A stretch of DNA of 64,000 nucleotides from Rhizobium jaguaris (GTDB lineage: Bacteria; Pseudomonadota; Alphaproteobacteria; Rhizobiales; Rhizobiaceae), in contig NZ_CP032695.1 of NCBI RefSeq assembly GCF_003627755.1, positions 1,736,001 through 1,800,000 of the forward strand, in the 5' to 3' direction. Below, piece by piece: positions 51,335-59,837 of this stretch (its first letter is position 1; each line of letters starts with the position of its first letter). The position numbers and the translations under genes were made by a program. The notes under the pieces are model-generated. The model was not told the DNA's origin. It did not search any database and worked only from the letters and a program-made list of their open reading frames with translations.

Positions 51335-52911
51335 GCTCCTGCCCCGCCACCGGCTTGTGGCTTACGTGCGAAAAGCGTGGCGATTGCCGCGGTCGCCAGC
51401 AGGATACCGATGACGGCGAAGGTGTCGCTGAAACCCATGATCAGTGCCTGCCGCTTGATGATGCTGCCGAGAGCGACCGTTGCCTTCTGCGCTGCAAGTG
51501 CGTGATCCGAGACGCCATGCGCCAGGAAATAGTTGGTCATTTGCGTCAGCCGCTCCCTCACCTCGTCGCGCGCCAGCGTCACCGACTGGCCGATGATGTT
51601 GGAGTGGAACTGCTCGCGCTTGGTGAGCACCGTGCCGAGCGTCGCCGTTCCGACCGCACCGCCGAGATTTCGTAGCATGTTGGTCAGGCCGGATGCGGCG
51701 GCGGCATCAGCGGGTGCAATACCGGCCGTTGTGATGGCGGTGATCGGGGTGATCACCATGGCCTGGCCGATGGCGCGCACGATATTCGGGATCCAGAATT
51801 GATCGCCGGCCGTGTCGGCTGAAAGCGTCACGTTCATGAAGCAGCTTATGGCGAAGATGCCAATGCCGAGGAAGCCGATATAACGTACATCGAAGCGCTT
51901 CATCATCATCGGAACCAAGGGAATGAGGATGAGCTGCGGCAGACCCGTCCATGCAAGCACGTTACCAATCTGTTCGGCATTGTAACGCTGCACCTGGCCG
52001 AGATATTGCGGCAGGATATAGACCGAGCCGAAGAGCGCGAAACCGACCAATACGTTGACGAGAACACCGATACCAAAATTGCGTTGCTTTAGAAGCCGCA
52101 GCTTCACCAGCGGGTTCTGGACGGTGAGCTCTATCCAGATGAAGGCGCTGAGCGAGATGACGGCAATGACGCTGAGCTTCAAGATGAAGGGCGAGGAGAA
52201 CCAATCGTCCTTGTTGCCCTCTTCGAGCACGGTCTGCAGCGCTGAAAGCCCGATTGCCATCGTCACGATGCCAGCCCAGTCGCCCTGCTTCAGCAGGTTA
52301 AGCCGCATCGGTCCTTTCTCGAGTGTCAGCGCGAGGGCGATCGCCATGATCGCGCTCGGCAGGGCGTTGATGAAAAAGATCGTCTGCCAGCCGTAATTCT
52401 CCGTCAGATAACCGCCGATGGTGGGGCCGATGGCCGGGGCGACCGTGACCGAAAGCGCGAAGATCGCAAGCCCGGTTGGCTGTTGCGCCTTGGGCAGCTT
52501 GGTCAGGATCATGGTGAAGGCCATGGGGATGAGCACACCGCCGGCAAAGCCCTGCAGCCCGCGCAGGACGATCATCGTGCCGAGATCATGCGCGAAAGCA
52601 CAGGCGATCGAGAACAGCGGAAACAGGATCGAATTCACAAGGATATAGCGGCGAAACGAGAAGACGTTGCTAAAGAAGGCCGTCAAAGGAATAACGACGA
52701 TTTCGCCGATCAGATAGGAGGTCGATATCCAGGCGCCATTGTCGACGCCCGTGCCGATGCCGCCCTCGATATCGAGGAGCGAGGCATTGGTGATCTGGAT
52801 ATTCAGGATCGCCATGAAGGCGCCGATCATGCCGGCAAGCACGGCAATCCATTCTCTGGTGCTTGCTCTCGCACTCGGCTGCGGGATGGCGGTGGCTGCG
52901 ATGGTGGACAT
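51328..52911 (-). CDS. EmrB-type MFS efflux pump (DHA2 family)
   Basis: 527 residues with 14 predicted helices. Signatures are AIDNIQITNASL-like MAILNIQITNASLLDIEGG in helix 1, FRRYILVNSILFPLFS after helix 2, and LRGLQGFAGGVLIPMAFTMIL in helix 4. The helix-5 stretch LSVTVAPAIGPTIGGYLTENYGWQTIFFINALPS is the antiporter motif C. It pumps drugs or phenolics by proton antiport and works with the EmrA-type protein encoded just upstream (27 bases apart). Both are controlled by the divergent TetR regulator at 54262. Confidence 0.94.
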   Translation of the reverse strand: MSTIAATAIPQPSARASTREWIAVLAGMIGAFMAILNIQITNASLLDIEGGIGTGVDNGAWISTSYLIGEIVVIPLTAFFSNVFSFRRYILVNSILFPLFSIACAFAHDLGTMIVLRGLQGFAGGVLIPMAFTMILTKLPKAQQPTGLAIFALSVTVAPAIGPTIGGYLTENYGWQTIFFINALPSAIMAIALALTLEKGPMRLNLLKQGDWAGIVTMAIGLSALQTVLEEGNKDDWFSSPFILKLSVIAVISLSAFIWIELTVQNPLVKLRLLKQRNFGIGVLVNVLVGFALFGSVYILPQYLGQVQRYNAEQIGNVLAWTGLPQLILIPLVPMMMKRFDVRYIGFLGIGIFAISCFMNVTLSADTAGDQFWIPNIVRAIGQAMVITPITAITTAGIAPADAAAASGLTNMLRNLGGAVGTATLGTVLTKREQFHSNIIGQSVTLARDEVRERLTQMTNYFLAHGVSDHALAAQKATVALGSIIKRQALIMGFSDTFAVIGILLATAAIATLFARKPQAGGGAGAH

Positions 52912-52938
52912 GGCTCAATACTCCTCATCCTTCACCGT

Positions 52939-54123
52939 TCACGCACCATGGCCCTGATCGGCCGTCTTGATGTCGATGCTCGGCTGTACCGACATGCCGG
53001 GACGCAGATCACCGGAAGCGACGGTGTCGCTATCGAGAACGATCTTGACCGGGATGCGCTGCACGACCTTGGTGAAATTGCCGGTGGCATTGTCCGGCGG
53101 CAGCAGTGCGAATTCCTGGCCGCTGGCAGGCGCCAGGCTGTCGACGTGGCCGTGATAGACGCGGCCGGGGAACATATCGACTTCGATATCGACCGGCTGG
53201 CCGGCATGCACGTCGGTCAACTGGGTCTCTTTGTAATTCGCGACGATATAGGCCGCCGAGGTCGGCACGACCGACATCAACTGTGTGCCCGCCTGCACAT
53301 ATTGGCCAACGCGGAGCGTGCGGTTGCCGACGACACCGTCGAGCGGCGCCATGATCGTCGTATAGGACAGATTGAGCTCGGCCTGGCTCTGGACGGCCTG
53401 GTCATGAGCAAGCGTCGCCTTAGCCTGCGCCAGTTGCGCCTTTAGCAGATCGACCTGCTTGGTCGTTGCAGCCAGCGATGCCGTGTCACGATCGATCGCG
53501 GCGCGGGCGGCGGCGATCTGCGAGGCGGCCTGTTGTGCGGTCTGCACCGGCGCGTATCCGTTGACGGATAGGTTCGCATAGCGCTTATCGTTCTGCTCGG
53601 CGAAGGTCTCATTGGCCTTGTCGACATCGACGGTCGCCTGGGCGGCCGAGATCAATGACTGCTGCGTGTCAAGGGACGCCAGCTTGGCCTCGACATCGGC
53701 CTGAGCGGCGGCGACGTCTGCCTTAGCCTGATCGAGCGCCGTCTTGAAGTCGCGATCGTCGATGCGGGCAAGCACCTGCCCTGCCTTGACGGTCTGATTG
53801 TCGTTGACCACGACATCCGTGATATAGCCGGAGATCTTCGGCGCGATGGCACTGTTGTCGGCCTGTACATAGGCATCGTCGGTCGACACCTGGAAGCGGC
53901 CGACCGTCCAGTAGTTATGACCGTAGTAAGCAGCGGCAGCGATCACGGCGAGTGCGGTAGCCCCAAACAGGAACGACTTGCCCCGCTTCTTCGCCGTCGG
54001 CTTTTCCTCAACGGCGATGCGCGCCAGTTCGACCGACACATCCGGCTTGCCTGCATCCATGGCCGGGGCCTCGGCAACCGGTGCCTGCTTGCCGGTATTC
54101 AGTATATGAACCTTGTTTTCCAC
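52939..54123 (-). CDS. EmrA/HlyD-type membrane fusion protein
   Basis: 394 residues from GTG 54123, preceded by GGAGAG; the frame runs to 54174 without a better site. One N-terminal membrane anchor (GKSFLFGATALAVIAAAAYYG) precedes the biotinyl-lipoyl half (VSTDDAYVQADNSAIAPKISGYI). A long coiled coil rich in Ala, Gln and Asp (about 135-250) is followed by the second lipoyl half (IMAPLDGVVGNRTLRVGQYVQAGTQLMSVVP) and a beta barrel. It bridges the inner-membrane pump of 51328 to an outer-membrane channel encoded elsewhere. Confidence 0.94.
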   Translation of the reverse strand: MENKVHILNTGKQAPVAEAPAMDAGKPDVSVELARIAVEEKPTAKKRGKSFLFGATALAVIAAAAYYGHNYWTVGRFQVSTDDAYVQADNSAIAPKISGYITDVVVNDNQTVKAGQVLARIDDRDFKTALDQAKADVAAAQADVEAKLASLDTQQSLISAAQATVDVDKANETFAEQNDKRYANLSVNGYAPVQTAQQAASQIAAARAAIDRDTASLAATTKQVDLLKAQLAQAKATLAHDQAVQSQAELNLSYTTIMAPLDGVVGNRTLRVGQYVQAGTQLMSVVPTSAAYIVANYKETQLTDVHAGQPVDIEVDMFPGRVYHGHVDSLAPASGQEFALLPPDNATGNFTKVVQRIPVKIVLDSDTVASGDLRPGMSVQPSIDIKTADQGHGA

Positions 54124-54207
54124 TGTTGTCTCTCCTGATGGTCCGATCGTTTTGGAAGGGCGGATGGCCCGCAAAAATCCCCGGTCCGATATTTAGGAAA
54201 CTTGATG

Positions 54208-54256
54208 TTTTCCAAAATATGCACTATAAATTGGAAGTCAACAGGATTTTGGAAAA
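54208..54256. promoter_or_regulatory. TetR-type operator in the efflux/TetR divergent promoter
   Basis: TTTTCCAAAAT (54208-54218) and ATTTTGGAAAA (54246-54256) are exact 11-bp inverted copies. A third partial copy, GGAAAC-N5-GTTTTCC (54196-54213), overlaps the left arm. A TATAAA box lies between the arms (54225-54230). The right arm ends five bases before the TetR start codon. The layout fits repression of both divergent units. Confidence 0.7.
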
Positions 54257-54261
54257 TCATC

Positions 54262-54909
54262 ATGGTCGAAATTCAAATAATTGAGAGGCGCCCCCGCGGC
54301 CGACCTCAGCTTCGCTGCGACGACGACACGAAAAGCCTGATCATCGAGGCCGCCGACGCGCAATTCCGGGAAAACGGCTACGCGGCGGCAAGCATCAATG
54401 CGATCGCCCAATCCGCCGGCGTTTCGACGAAGACACTCTATCGGCTTTTTCCGACCAAGGCCGATCTGTTCTCAAGCATCGTTTCCGACCGCATAAGCCG
54501 GTTTTTCCTGGCGCTGGACCAGTCGACGCTGGCGACGATGGATTTGCGTCAGGGACTGGAGCGGCTGCTGACGGCCTATGGCATGCTGACGATGTCGGAC
54601 GACACCATCGACATCATGCGTCTCGTCATCGCCGAATCGGACCGCTTTCCGGAAATCGCCACGTCCTTCTATGAGACCGCGATCGTCGGCTCGAACGCCT
54701 TCATGGAAAAATGGCTGACGACGCAGTGCGAGCGCGGGCTCATCCGCCTGGAAGACCCGCATATGGCCTCGGGCATGCTGCGTGGAATGATGATCATGGA
54801 GCCGCAGCGCGCCGCCATCCTGCGCCAGCTCCCTCCCCCGAACATCGCGGAGATCAGCCGGCGGGCGCGAATTTGCGCCGAGGTGTTCCTGAAAGGCTGC
54901 CAGGTTTGA
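54262..54909 (+). CDS. TetR-family transcriptional regulator
   Basis: 215 residues from ATG 54262; the upstream in-frame codons from 54202 lie inside the operator and are rejected. The helix-turn-helix is at about 25-71 (EAADAQFRENGYAAASINAIAQSAGVSTKTLYRLFPTKADLFSSIV). A C-terminal TetR_C domain of the AefR-like type follows (FYETAIVGSNAFMEKWLTTQCERGLIRLEDPHMASGMLRGMM). It is divergent from the EmrA/EmrB pair and surely its repressor. Ligands are probably the exported compounds. Its 3' end faces the permease gene at 54915. Confidence 0.93.
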   Translation: MVEIQIIERRPRGRPQLRCDDDTKSLIIEAADAQFRENGYAAASINAIAQSAGVSTKTLYRLFPTKADLFSSIVSDRISRFFLALDQSTLATMDLRQGLERLLTAYGMLTMSDDTIDIMRLVIAESDRFPEIATSFYETAIVGSNAFMEKWLTTQCERGLIRLEDPHMASGMLRGMMIMEPQRAAILRQLPPPNIAEISRRARICAEVFLKGCQV

Positions 54910-54914
54910 TCTAA

Positions 54915-55790
54915 TCAATCCTGGCGCGGATCGAGCGCATCGTTGAGGCCGTCGCCGAGCAGGTTGAAGCCCATGACCAGCACGATGATCGCCACACCCG
55001 GCCAGATCGGCATCCACGGCGCCTGCTGCAGGAATTGTCGTGCCGTGTCAAGCATCGAACCCCAGGACGGATCCGGTGGGCGCTGGCCAAGGCCGAGGAA
55101 GGCAAGGCTCGCTTCGGCAAGCACCGCCGTCGCCATGGTGATCGTGGCCTGTACGACGACCGGCGCCAGGATATTCGGCATCACGTAGACGCCCATGATC
55201 TTGATATTGGGCACACCCAGCAGGCGCGCCGCGGCAATATAGTCCTCGGTCTTGACGGTCAGCACTTGCCCGCGCGTCAGACGAACGAAGATCGGCATCG
55301 CCGAGATGCCGATGGCGATCATCGCATTTTCGAGACTGGGATTGAGGAAGGTCGCAAAGGCAATCGCGAGCACCAGGAAGGGGCAGGACAGCAACGCATC
55401 CGTGCAGCGGGAAATCACGACATCGACGATACCGCCGAAATAGCCGGAGATCAGGCCGAGCGGCACACCGATGACGATGGCTATCACCACCGAGACGAGA
55501 CCGACAAGCAGCGAAGCGCGTGCACCGAAGATAACGCGAGAGAGGATATCGCGGCCAAGATCGTCGGTGCCGAACCAGTGCAGCGCCGAAGGTGCCTGCC
55601 GGACGGCAAGCCAGCTCGATACGTTCGGCGGAAATGGCGCAATGACGGGCGCGAGGATCGCGACCAGCACGAAGAAAAGAACGATGAGGCCGCCGATGAT
55701 GGCGCTCGGCTGGCTGAGGCAGCGCCTCAGCGCGGATCGGCGATTGCCGGAAGCGGCTGGAATGGCGAGCGTGGCTTCGGTCGTGTTCAT
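54915..55790 (-). CDS. Peptide-type ABC transporter permease (DppC-like, module C)
   Basis: 291 residues. The cytosolic start (ASGNRRSALRRCLSQPSAIIGG) leads to helix 1. The periplasmic loop has LHWFGTDDLGRDILSRVIFGARASL, and the EAA loop YIAAARLLGVPNIKIMGVYVMPNILAPVVV. The end is LLGDGLNDALDPRQD. It is the partner of the DppB-like gene with which it overlaps by four bases (ATGA at 55787-55790). It shares extended blocks with the module B permease at 24290. Terminal gene of the minus-strand part of module C. Confidence 0.94.
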   Translation of the reverse strand: MNTTEATLAIPAASGNRRSALRRCLSQPSAIIGGLIVLFFVLVAILAPVIAPFPPNVSSWLAVRQAPSALHWFGTDDLGRDILSRVIFGARASLLVGLVSVVIAIVIGVPLGLISGYFGGIVDVVISRCTDALLSCPFLVLAIAFATFLNPSLENAMIAIGISAMPIFVRLTRGQVLTVKTEDYIAAARLLGVPNIKIMGVYVMPNILAPVVVQATITMATAVLAEASLAFLGLGQRPPDPSWGSMLDTARQFLQQAPWMPIWPGVAIIVLVMGFNLLGDGLNDALDPRQD

Positions 55791-56728
55791 CCGCGCAACC
55801 TCGGGCTCAGAATGACATAGGCGATATCGGCAAAAAGATTGAGCAGCAGGAACATCGCTGACGAGCAGAGAACGACGGCCTGGACGACCGCATAGTCACG
55901 GCCGAACACGCCGTCGACCACCATCTTGCCGAAGCCAGGGATGCCGAAGACCTGCTCGGTCAGCACCGCGCCGGACAGAAGCTCGCCGAAATGCAGCGAG
56001 CTGACGGTGACCACCGGGATCAAGCCGTTGCGTAACACATGCCGGATAACGACGATGCGCTCCTTCAGGCCCTTGGCACGGGCGGTTCGGACATAATCCT
56101 GCCGTAGCGTCTGCAACATGGAGCTCCGGGTGTGACGCATGACAATCGCGGCAGCCGCCGTTCCCAATACGATGCTCGGCATCAACATATAGCGCAGATT
56201 GTCGAGCGGCGAATCGAACAGACCGACGTACCCCCCCGATGGCAACCAGCCTAGCTTCACCGCAAAGGCGAGGATCAGCATGATGCCGAGCCAGAAGCTC
56301 GGAACAGAAAGACCAGCCAATCCGAGTATACTGACACCGTAATCCACAGGTGTACCACGCTTCAGCGCCGCAATGACACCGGCAGGAATCCCGATGACCA
56401 GCGCAAGGATCATCGCCATGACCGAAAGCTGGATGGTGACCGGCAATTTCTCGAGGATCATCTCGCCGATCGGCAGCTTCGTGCGGATCGACAGGCCGAA
56501 ATCGCCTTGCAGGATGCCCCAGAGCCAATGGACATATTGGGTGTAGAGCGGCTGGTCCAGCATGTATTTATGCCGCAGGAACTCAATGACGGCGGGATCG
56601 CGGTCCTCGCCGGCCAGCGCAATCGCCGGATCGCCGGGCAGAAGCTTCAACAGGCCGAAAACCAGGATCGATACCAGCAATAAGGTTGGAATGGCGATCG
56701 CCAGGCGGCGCAGGATAAAAAGAAACAT
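55787..56728 (-). CDS. Peptide-type ABC transporter permease (DppB-like, module C)
   Basis: 313 residues. The opening FILRRLAIAIPTLLLVSILVFGLLKLLPGDPAIALAGEDRDPAVIEFLR parallels the module B permease (LQKLLPGDPILAMAGEERDPQVIEFLR). The EAA loop DYVRTARAKGLKERIVVIRHVLRNGLIPVVTV and the ending VFGIPGFGKMVVDGVFGRDYAVVQAVV are canonical. It forms a channel with the DppC-like product. The gap to the SBP gene holds a perfect 11-bp hairpin and a second palindromic element. Confidence 0.94.
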   Translation of the reverse strand: MFLFILRRLAIAIPTLLLVSILVFGLLKLLPGDPAIALAGEDRDPAVIEFLRHKYMLDQPLYTQYVHWLWGILQGDFGLSIRTKLPIGEMILEKLPVTIQLSVMAMILALVIGIPAGVIAALKRGTPVDYGVSILGLAGLSVPSFWLGIMLILAFAVKLGWLPSGGYVGLFDSPLDNLRYMLMPSIVLGTAAAAIVMRHTRSSMLQTLRQDYVRTARAKGLKERIVVIRHVLRNGLIPVVTVSSLHFGELLSGAVLTEQVFGIPGFGKMVVDGVFGRDYAVVQAVVLCSSAMFLLLNLFADIAYVILSPRLRG

Positions 56729-56742
56729 GGCTTTTCTCTTGC

Positions 56743-56789
56743 TGCATGATCCCGAAAGCTGCGATGCGGTTTTGGAAGGAGATCATGCA
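56743..56789. repeat. Inverted repeat TGCATGATC/GATCATGCA before the module C permease gene
   Basis: TGCATGATC (56743-56751) and GATCATGCA (56781-56789) are exact inverted copies separated by 29 bases, next to CCGAAA and CCGAAAAA tracts. Similar words are frequent in rhizobial intergenic DNA, so it may be a dispersed element. It lies in the same gap as the stem at 56802-56828. Confidence 0.5.
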
Positions 56790-56801
56790 AAACCGAAAAA
56801 C

Positions 56802-56828
56802 GGATGGCGCGGCAACTCCGCGCCATCC
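56802..56828. repeat. Hairpin between binding-protein and permease genes (set 3)
   Basis: GGATGGCGCGG (56802-56812) and CCGCGCCATCC (56818-56828) are perfect 11-bp inverted copies with a five-base loop, located 15 bases beyond the SBP stop codon. No T run follows, so read-through into the permease genes is expected at a reduced level. Confidence 0.7.
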
Positions 56829-56843
56829 CCAGCGAACGATCGC

Positions 56844-58352
56844 TTACTTGGCAGGCTTTACGCCCTGCACACGCAGGATGCCATCCGGAAAAATGGTAAT
56901 GCCCGTCACATCGGCCCTTGCTCCATAGAACCAATTCGGATGATAGAGCGGAATGGTCGGAAGGTCCGTCAGGTAGATGTCCGTCGCCTTCTCGTAGAGC
57001 TGCCTGCGCGTTGCCTCATCCGATGCCTGACGGGCGGCCACCAGCGTCTTGTCCATCTCCGGGTTCTTGTATTTGTTGACGTTCTGGCTGCCGTCGGAAC
57101 CGAAGAAGGCATAGAGGGTCGGATCCGGATCGGCGCGGCCGCTCCAGTTGCCGATGTAGGCTTGGAAGTCTCCGGCCAGATAGCGCTGTATGGCGGAGGT
57201 CGTCTCAAGCGGCAGCAACTGCACGTCGAAGCCGGCTTCGCTGGCGAGCGCTTGAATGATCTGCGCCACGCGCCCGTCGGTCAGCGAGTTTTCATAGGTA
57301 ATTTCCAGCTTCGGCGCAGCACCGCCGACTTCCGCGATCAGCGCCTTCGCCTTTTCGACATCACGCGCCGGGATCGGGTGCGACTTGCTGTAGAAGGCGC
57401 TCGACGACGGGATCATCTGATTGTCGGGAATGAACTCGCCGTTGAAAGCCACCTGGTTGATGACGTTGCGGTCGAGCGACAGTTCCAGGGCCTTGCGCAG
57501 GCGGGGATCGGTGCCGATCGGCGTCTTGGCCTTCTCGCCATTGCCGACATTGATCATCAGATGGGAAACAGCAAGACCTGGCGAGGAATGCAGCGCCAAT
57601 TTGTTGTCCGAACGCACGGTAGCAAGGTCCGTCGGCGCGATACGCTCGGCGACTTCGAGATCGCCAGCCTGCAGGCGTGACAGGCGCACGGTGGAATCCG
57701 GAATGATAAGATACTGGATCTCGTCATAGCCGATGGAGTCTGCGTTCCAGTAACCTGCATATTTGTCGAGGGTAATGGAGTCGCGCTGCTTGCGCGCCTT
57801 CAGCATATAGGGACCTGAGCAGACCGGGTTGGTCGCGAACTCGCCGCCCTTTTGCGCAGCCGTCGGCGACACCATCATGCCGGCACGGTCGCTGAGCACG
57901 GAGAGCAGCGGGGCAAACGGCCCCTTCAGATGGAAGATGACGTGGGTCGGATCGACCACTTCGACGGTATCGATCGGCGCAAGCTCGGCCTTGCGTTTCG
58001 AGTCCTTCAGCGTCGTCATGCGTTCGATGTTGAACTTCACGGCGGCAGCGTCGAAGGGCGTGCCATCCTGGAAGGTTACGCCGCTGCGAAGCGTGAAGGT
58101 GACGTCGGTGCCCTTGTCGTTCCACGTCCAGGCGGTCGCGAGCTGCGGCACGATCTCGAGATTGGCGTTGATATCAACAAGCTTGTCGCACATGGCGGCA
58201 AAAACGATGCGGCCGGTATAGGTGCCGCTTGCCGCGGGATCGAGCGAATCCGGATCATCTTGAAGTCCAACGCGCAATGTTGCCGCATGCGCGGATCCAA
58301 TCGTCACGGCCATAGCCGACGCCATCAAAAGCGCCTTGATGGAAGTTCCCAT
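56844..58352 (-). CDS. ABC transporter periplasmic binding protein, SBP family 5 (module C)
   Basis: 502 residues with AAGGAG before the ATG. The signal peptide MGTSIKALLMASAMAVTIGSAHA is followed by ATLRVGLQDDPDSLDPAAS. Landmarks are IVPQLATAWTWNDKGTDVTF, SGVTFQDGTPFDAAAV and VCSGPYMLKARKQRDS. It is a clear paralogue of the 21760 protein with the same length and many shared blocks (CDKLVD, LSDRAGMMVSPTAA, IPDSTVRL). It feeds the permeases of 55787 and 54915. The ROK regulator gene is divergent, 221 bases away. Confidence 0.94.
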   Translation of the reverse strand: MGTSIKALLMASAMAVTIGSAHAATLRVGLQDDPDSLDPAASGTYTGRIVFAAMCDKLVDINANLEIVPQLATAWTWNDKGTDVTFTLRSGVTFQDGTPFDAAAVKFNIERMTTLKDSKRKAELAPIDTVEVVDPTHVIFHLKGPFAPLLSVLSDRAGMMVSPTAAQKGGEFATNPVCSGPYMLKARKQRDSITLDKYAGYWNADSIGYDEIQYLIIPDSTVRLSRLQAGDLEVAERIAPTDLATVRSDNKLALHSSPGLAVSHLMINVGNGEKAKTPIGTDPRLRKALELSLDRNVINQVAFNGEFIPDNQMIPSSSAFYSKSHPIPARDVEKAKALIAEVGGAAPKLEITYENSLTDGRVAQIIQALASEAGFDVQLLPLETTSAIQRYLAGDFQAYIGNWSGRADPDPTLYAFFGSDGSQNVNKYKNPEMDKTLVAARQASDEATRRQLYEKATDIYLTDLPTIPLYHPNWFYGARADVTGITIFPDGILRVQGVKPAK

Positions 58353-58461
58353 AAAATATCTCCTTGTGGCGCCCCCAAAGAGGTCAACCCACCTGCCCAG
58401 ATTTTATACAGTCCTAAGTGATGCATGGTTTTTGGCGATTGTAAAGTATCCTGACTAAATA

Positions 58462-58554
58462 TTTGCTCAAACAATGGTCAGTGATTAAAAATCGACCAAT
58501 TATACCGAAAATGCCTCTTGACGCGCTTCCTTCATTCAGTAGTTTGTTCGCAAA
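58462..58554. promoter_or_regulatory. Divergent promoter with candidate ROK sites
   Basis: Two related short palindromes occur: TTTGCTCAAA (58462-58471) and TTTGTTCGCAAA (58543-58554). CTGAC/GTCAG arms (58451-58455 and 58477-58481) surround the first. A plausible promoter for the ROK gene is TTGACG (58518-58523), 16 bp, TAGTTT (58540-58545). The region is very AT-rich. The TTTGTTC word also appears in the other ROK/SBP promoter at about 18124. Confidence 0.45.
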
Positions 58555-58573
58555 GCTGACAAAAAATTAGGCC

Positions 58574-59776
58574 ATGACAGATATTTCGACATCCGTTCCC
58601 CTTACCCGGCAGATCACATCGCGCACCGTGCTGCGCGCTGTCTTCGAAAATGCCCCAGTATCGCGCGCTGAGCTGGCGCGTCTGACGGGACTGTCGAAGC
58701 AAAGCATGTCCGAGATCGTCCGAGATCTTGAGGATGAGGGCTGGCTGCGCGTAACCGGCCGTACCCAGGGCGCGGTTGGCCGAAGCGCGGTGACCTATGA
58801 ACTGGAGCCGCGGAAGGCCTTCGTCTTTGGCGTCGACATTGGTGGCACCAAGATCCATGCCGCTCTCGCCGATCTTACCGGCGCAATCGTCGGCGAGCTT
58901 ATAGAGAGCACCGATTCACGCGGCGGCGAACGCGTTGTCGACCAGATCGTGCGCGTCCATGACGCGCTGCTCGAAAAGACCGGCATTGCCAAGAAATCCG
59001 TCAAGATGGGGGCAATCGGCATCCCCGGCGCCGTTCATCCGAAGACGCGGCGGCTTACCATGGTGCCGAATATCCCCGGCCTGACGGACTTGGCTTTTGA
59101 AGACGTTCTTCGCGACAGGCTGGGCTATGACATCCTCATCGAGAACGACGTCAACATGGCCGCCAAGGGAGAGCAGTGGCTGGGCAACGGCCGTCGCATC
59201 GACAATTTCGTTTTCGTGGCGCTCGGCACCGGCATCGGCATGGGGATCGTCAATGAGGGCCGCATTGTCCGCGGCGCCCGCGGGGCGGCCGGCGAAATCT
59301 CCACCCTTCCGATCGGGGCCGATCCCTTCGATTCCCGTACCTTCATGGCGGGCGCGCTGGAATCGGCGATCGGCAGCATCGCCATCCGCGGCCGCTACGA
59401 GGCGCTCGGCGGCACACCTGGCCTGACCGTGCGTGAATTGTTCGAGCGCAGGGATGATCCGGCAGCGGGCATGGTGATCGACGAAGTGGCGCGTGTCGTC
59501 GCGACCTCGCTCGTTGCTATCTCCGCGGTCGTCGATCCCGAGGTCGTGATTTTCGGTGGCAGCGTCGGGGCACGGCCCGAATTGGTGGAGCGGATCAGCT
59601 TCTATCTGTCGCGTTGCGTGCCCGTGCCTCTCTCCTGCACCATCAGCCCGCTCGGCAGCCAGGCCGGCCTCTTCGGTGCCATCGCCATCGCGCTCGACCA
59701 GTTTCGCGAGACGCTGTTTGAAATTCCAGGGCGCGCCGATCTCGGCATGGCTTTCCTGGCAGAGAAAACGCCGTAA
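58574..59776 (+). CDS. ROK-family transcriptional regulator
   Basis: 400 residues. Winged helix at about 18-72 (TVLRAVFENAPVSRAELARLTGLSKQSMSEIVRDLEDEGWLRVTG), then a ROK domain with the phosphate motif VDIGGTKIHAAL (about 93-104) and ALGTGIGMGIV. The zinc motif CxCGxxGC, expected after GARGAAGEISTLPIG, is missing: the protein continues ADPFDSRTFMAGALES. This is the reverse of the ROK protein at 18133. It is divergent from the SBP/permease genes and precedes the GGT-like and ATPase genes, so it likely controls all of module C. Confidence 0.93.
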   Translation: MTDISTSVPLTRQITSRTVLRAVFENAPVSRAELARLTGLSKQSMSEIVRDLEDEGWLRVTGRTQGAVGRSAVTYELEPRKAFVFGVDIGGTKIHAALADLTGAIVGELIESTDSRGGERVVDQIVRVHDALLEKTGIAKKSVKMGAIGIPGAVHPKTRRLTMVPNIPGLTDLAFEDVLRDRLGYDILIENDVNMAAKGEQWLGNGRRIDNFVFVALGTGIGMGIVNEGRIVRGARGAAGEISTLPIGADPFDSRTFMAGALESAIGSIAIRGRYEALGGTPGLTVRELFERRDDPAAGMVIDEVARVVATSLVAISAVVDPEVVIFGGSVGARPELVERISFYLSRCVPVPLSCTISPLGSQAGLFGAIAIALDQFRETLFEIPGRADLGMAFLAEKTP

Positions 59777-59837
59777 AACGACATTGAGGCCGCGTGAGTG
59801 ACGCGCAGACAGTAACAGACAGAGGACGTTGAAAGAC

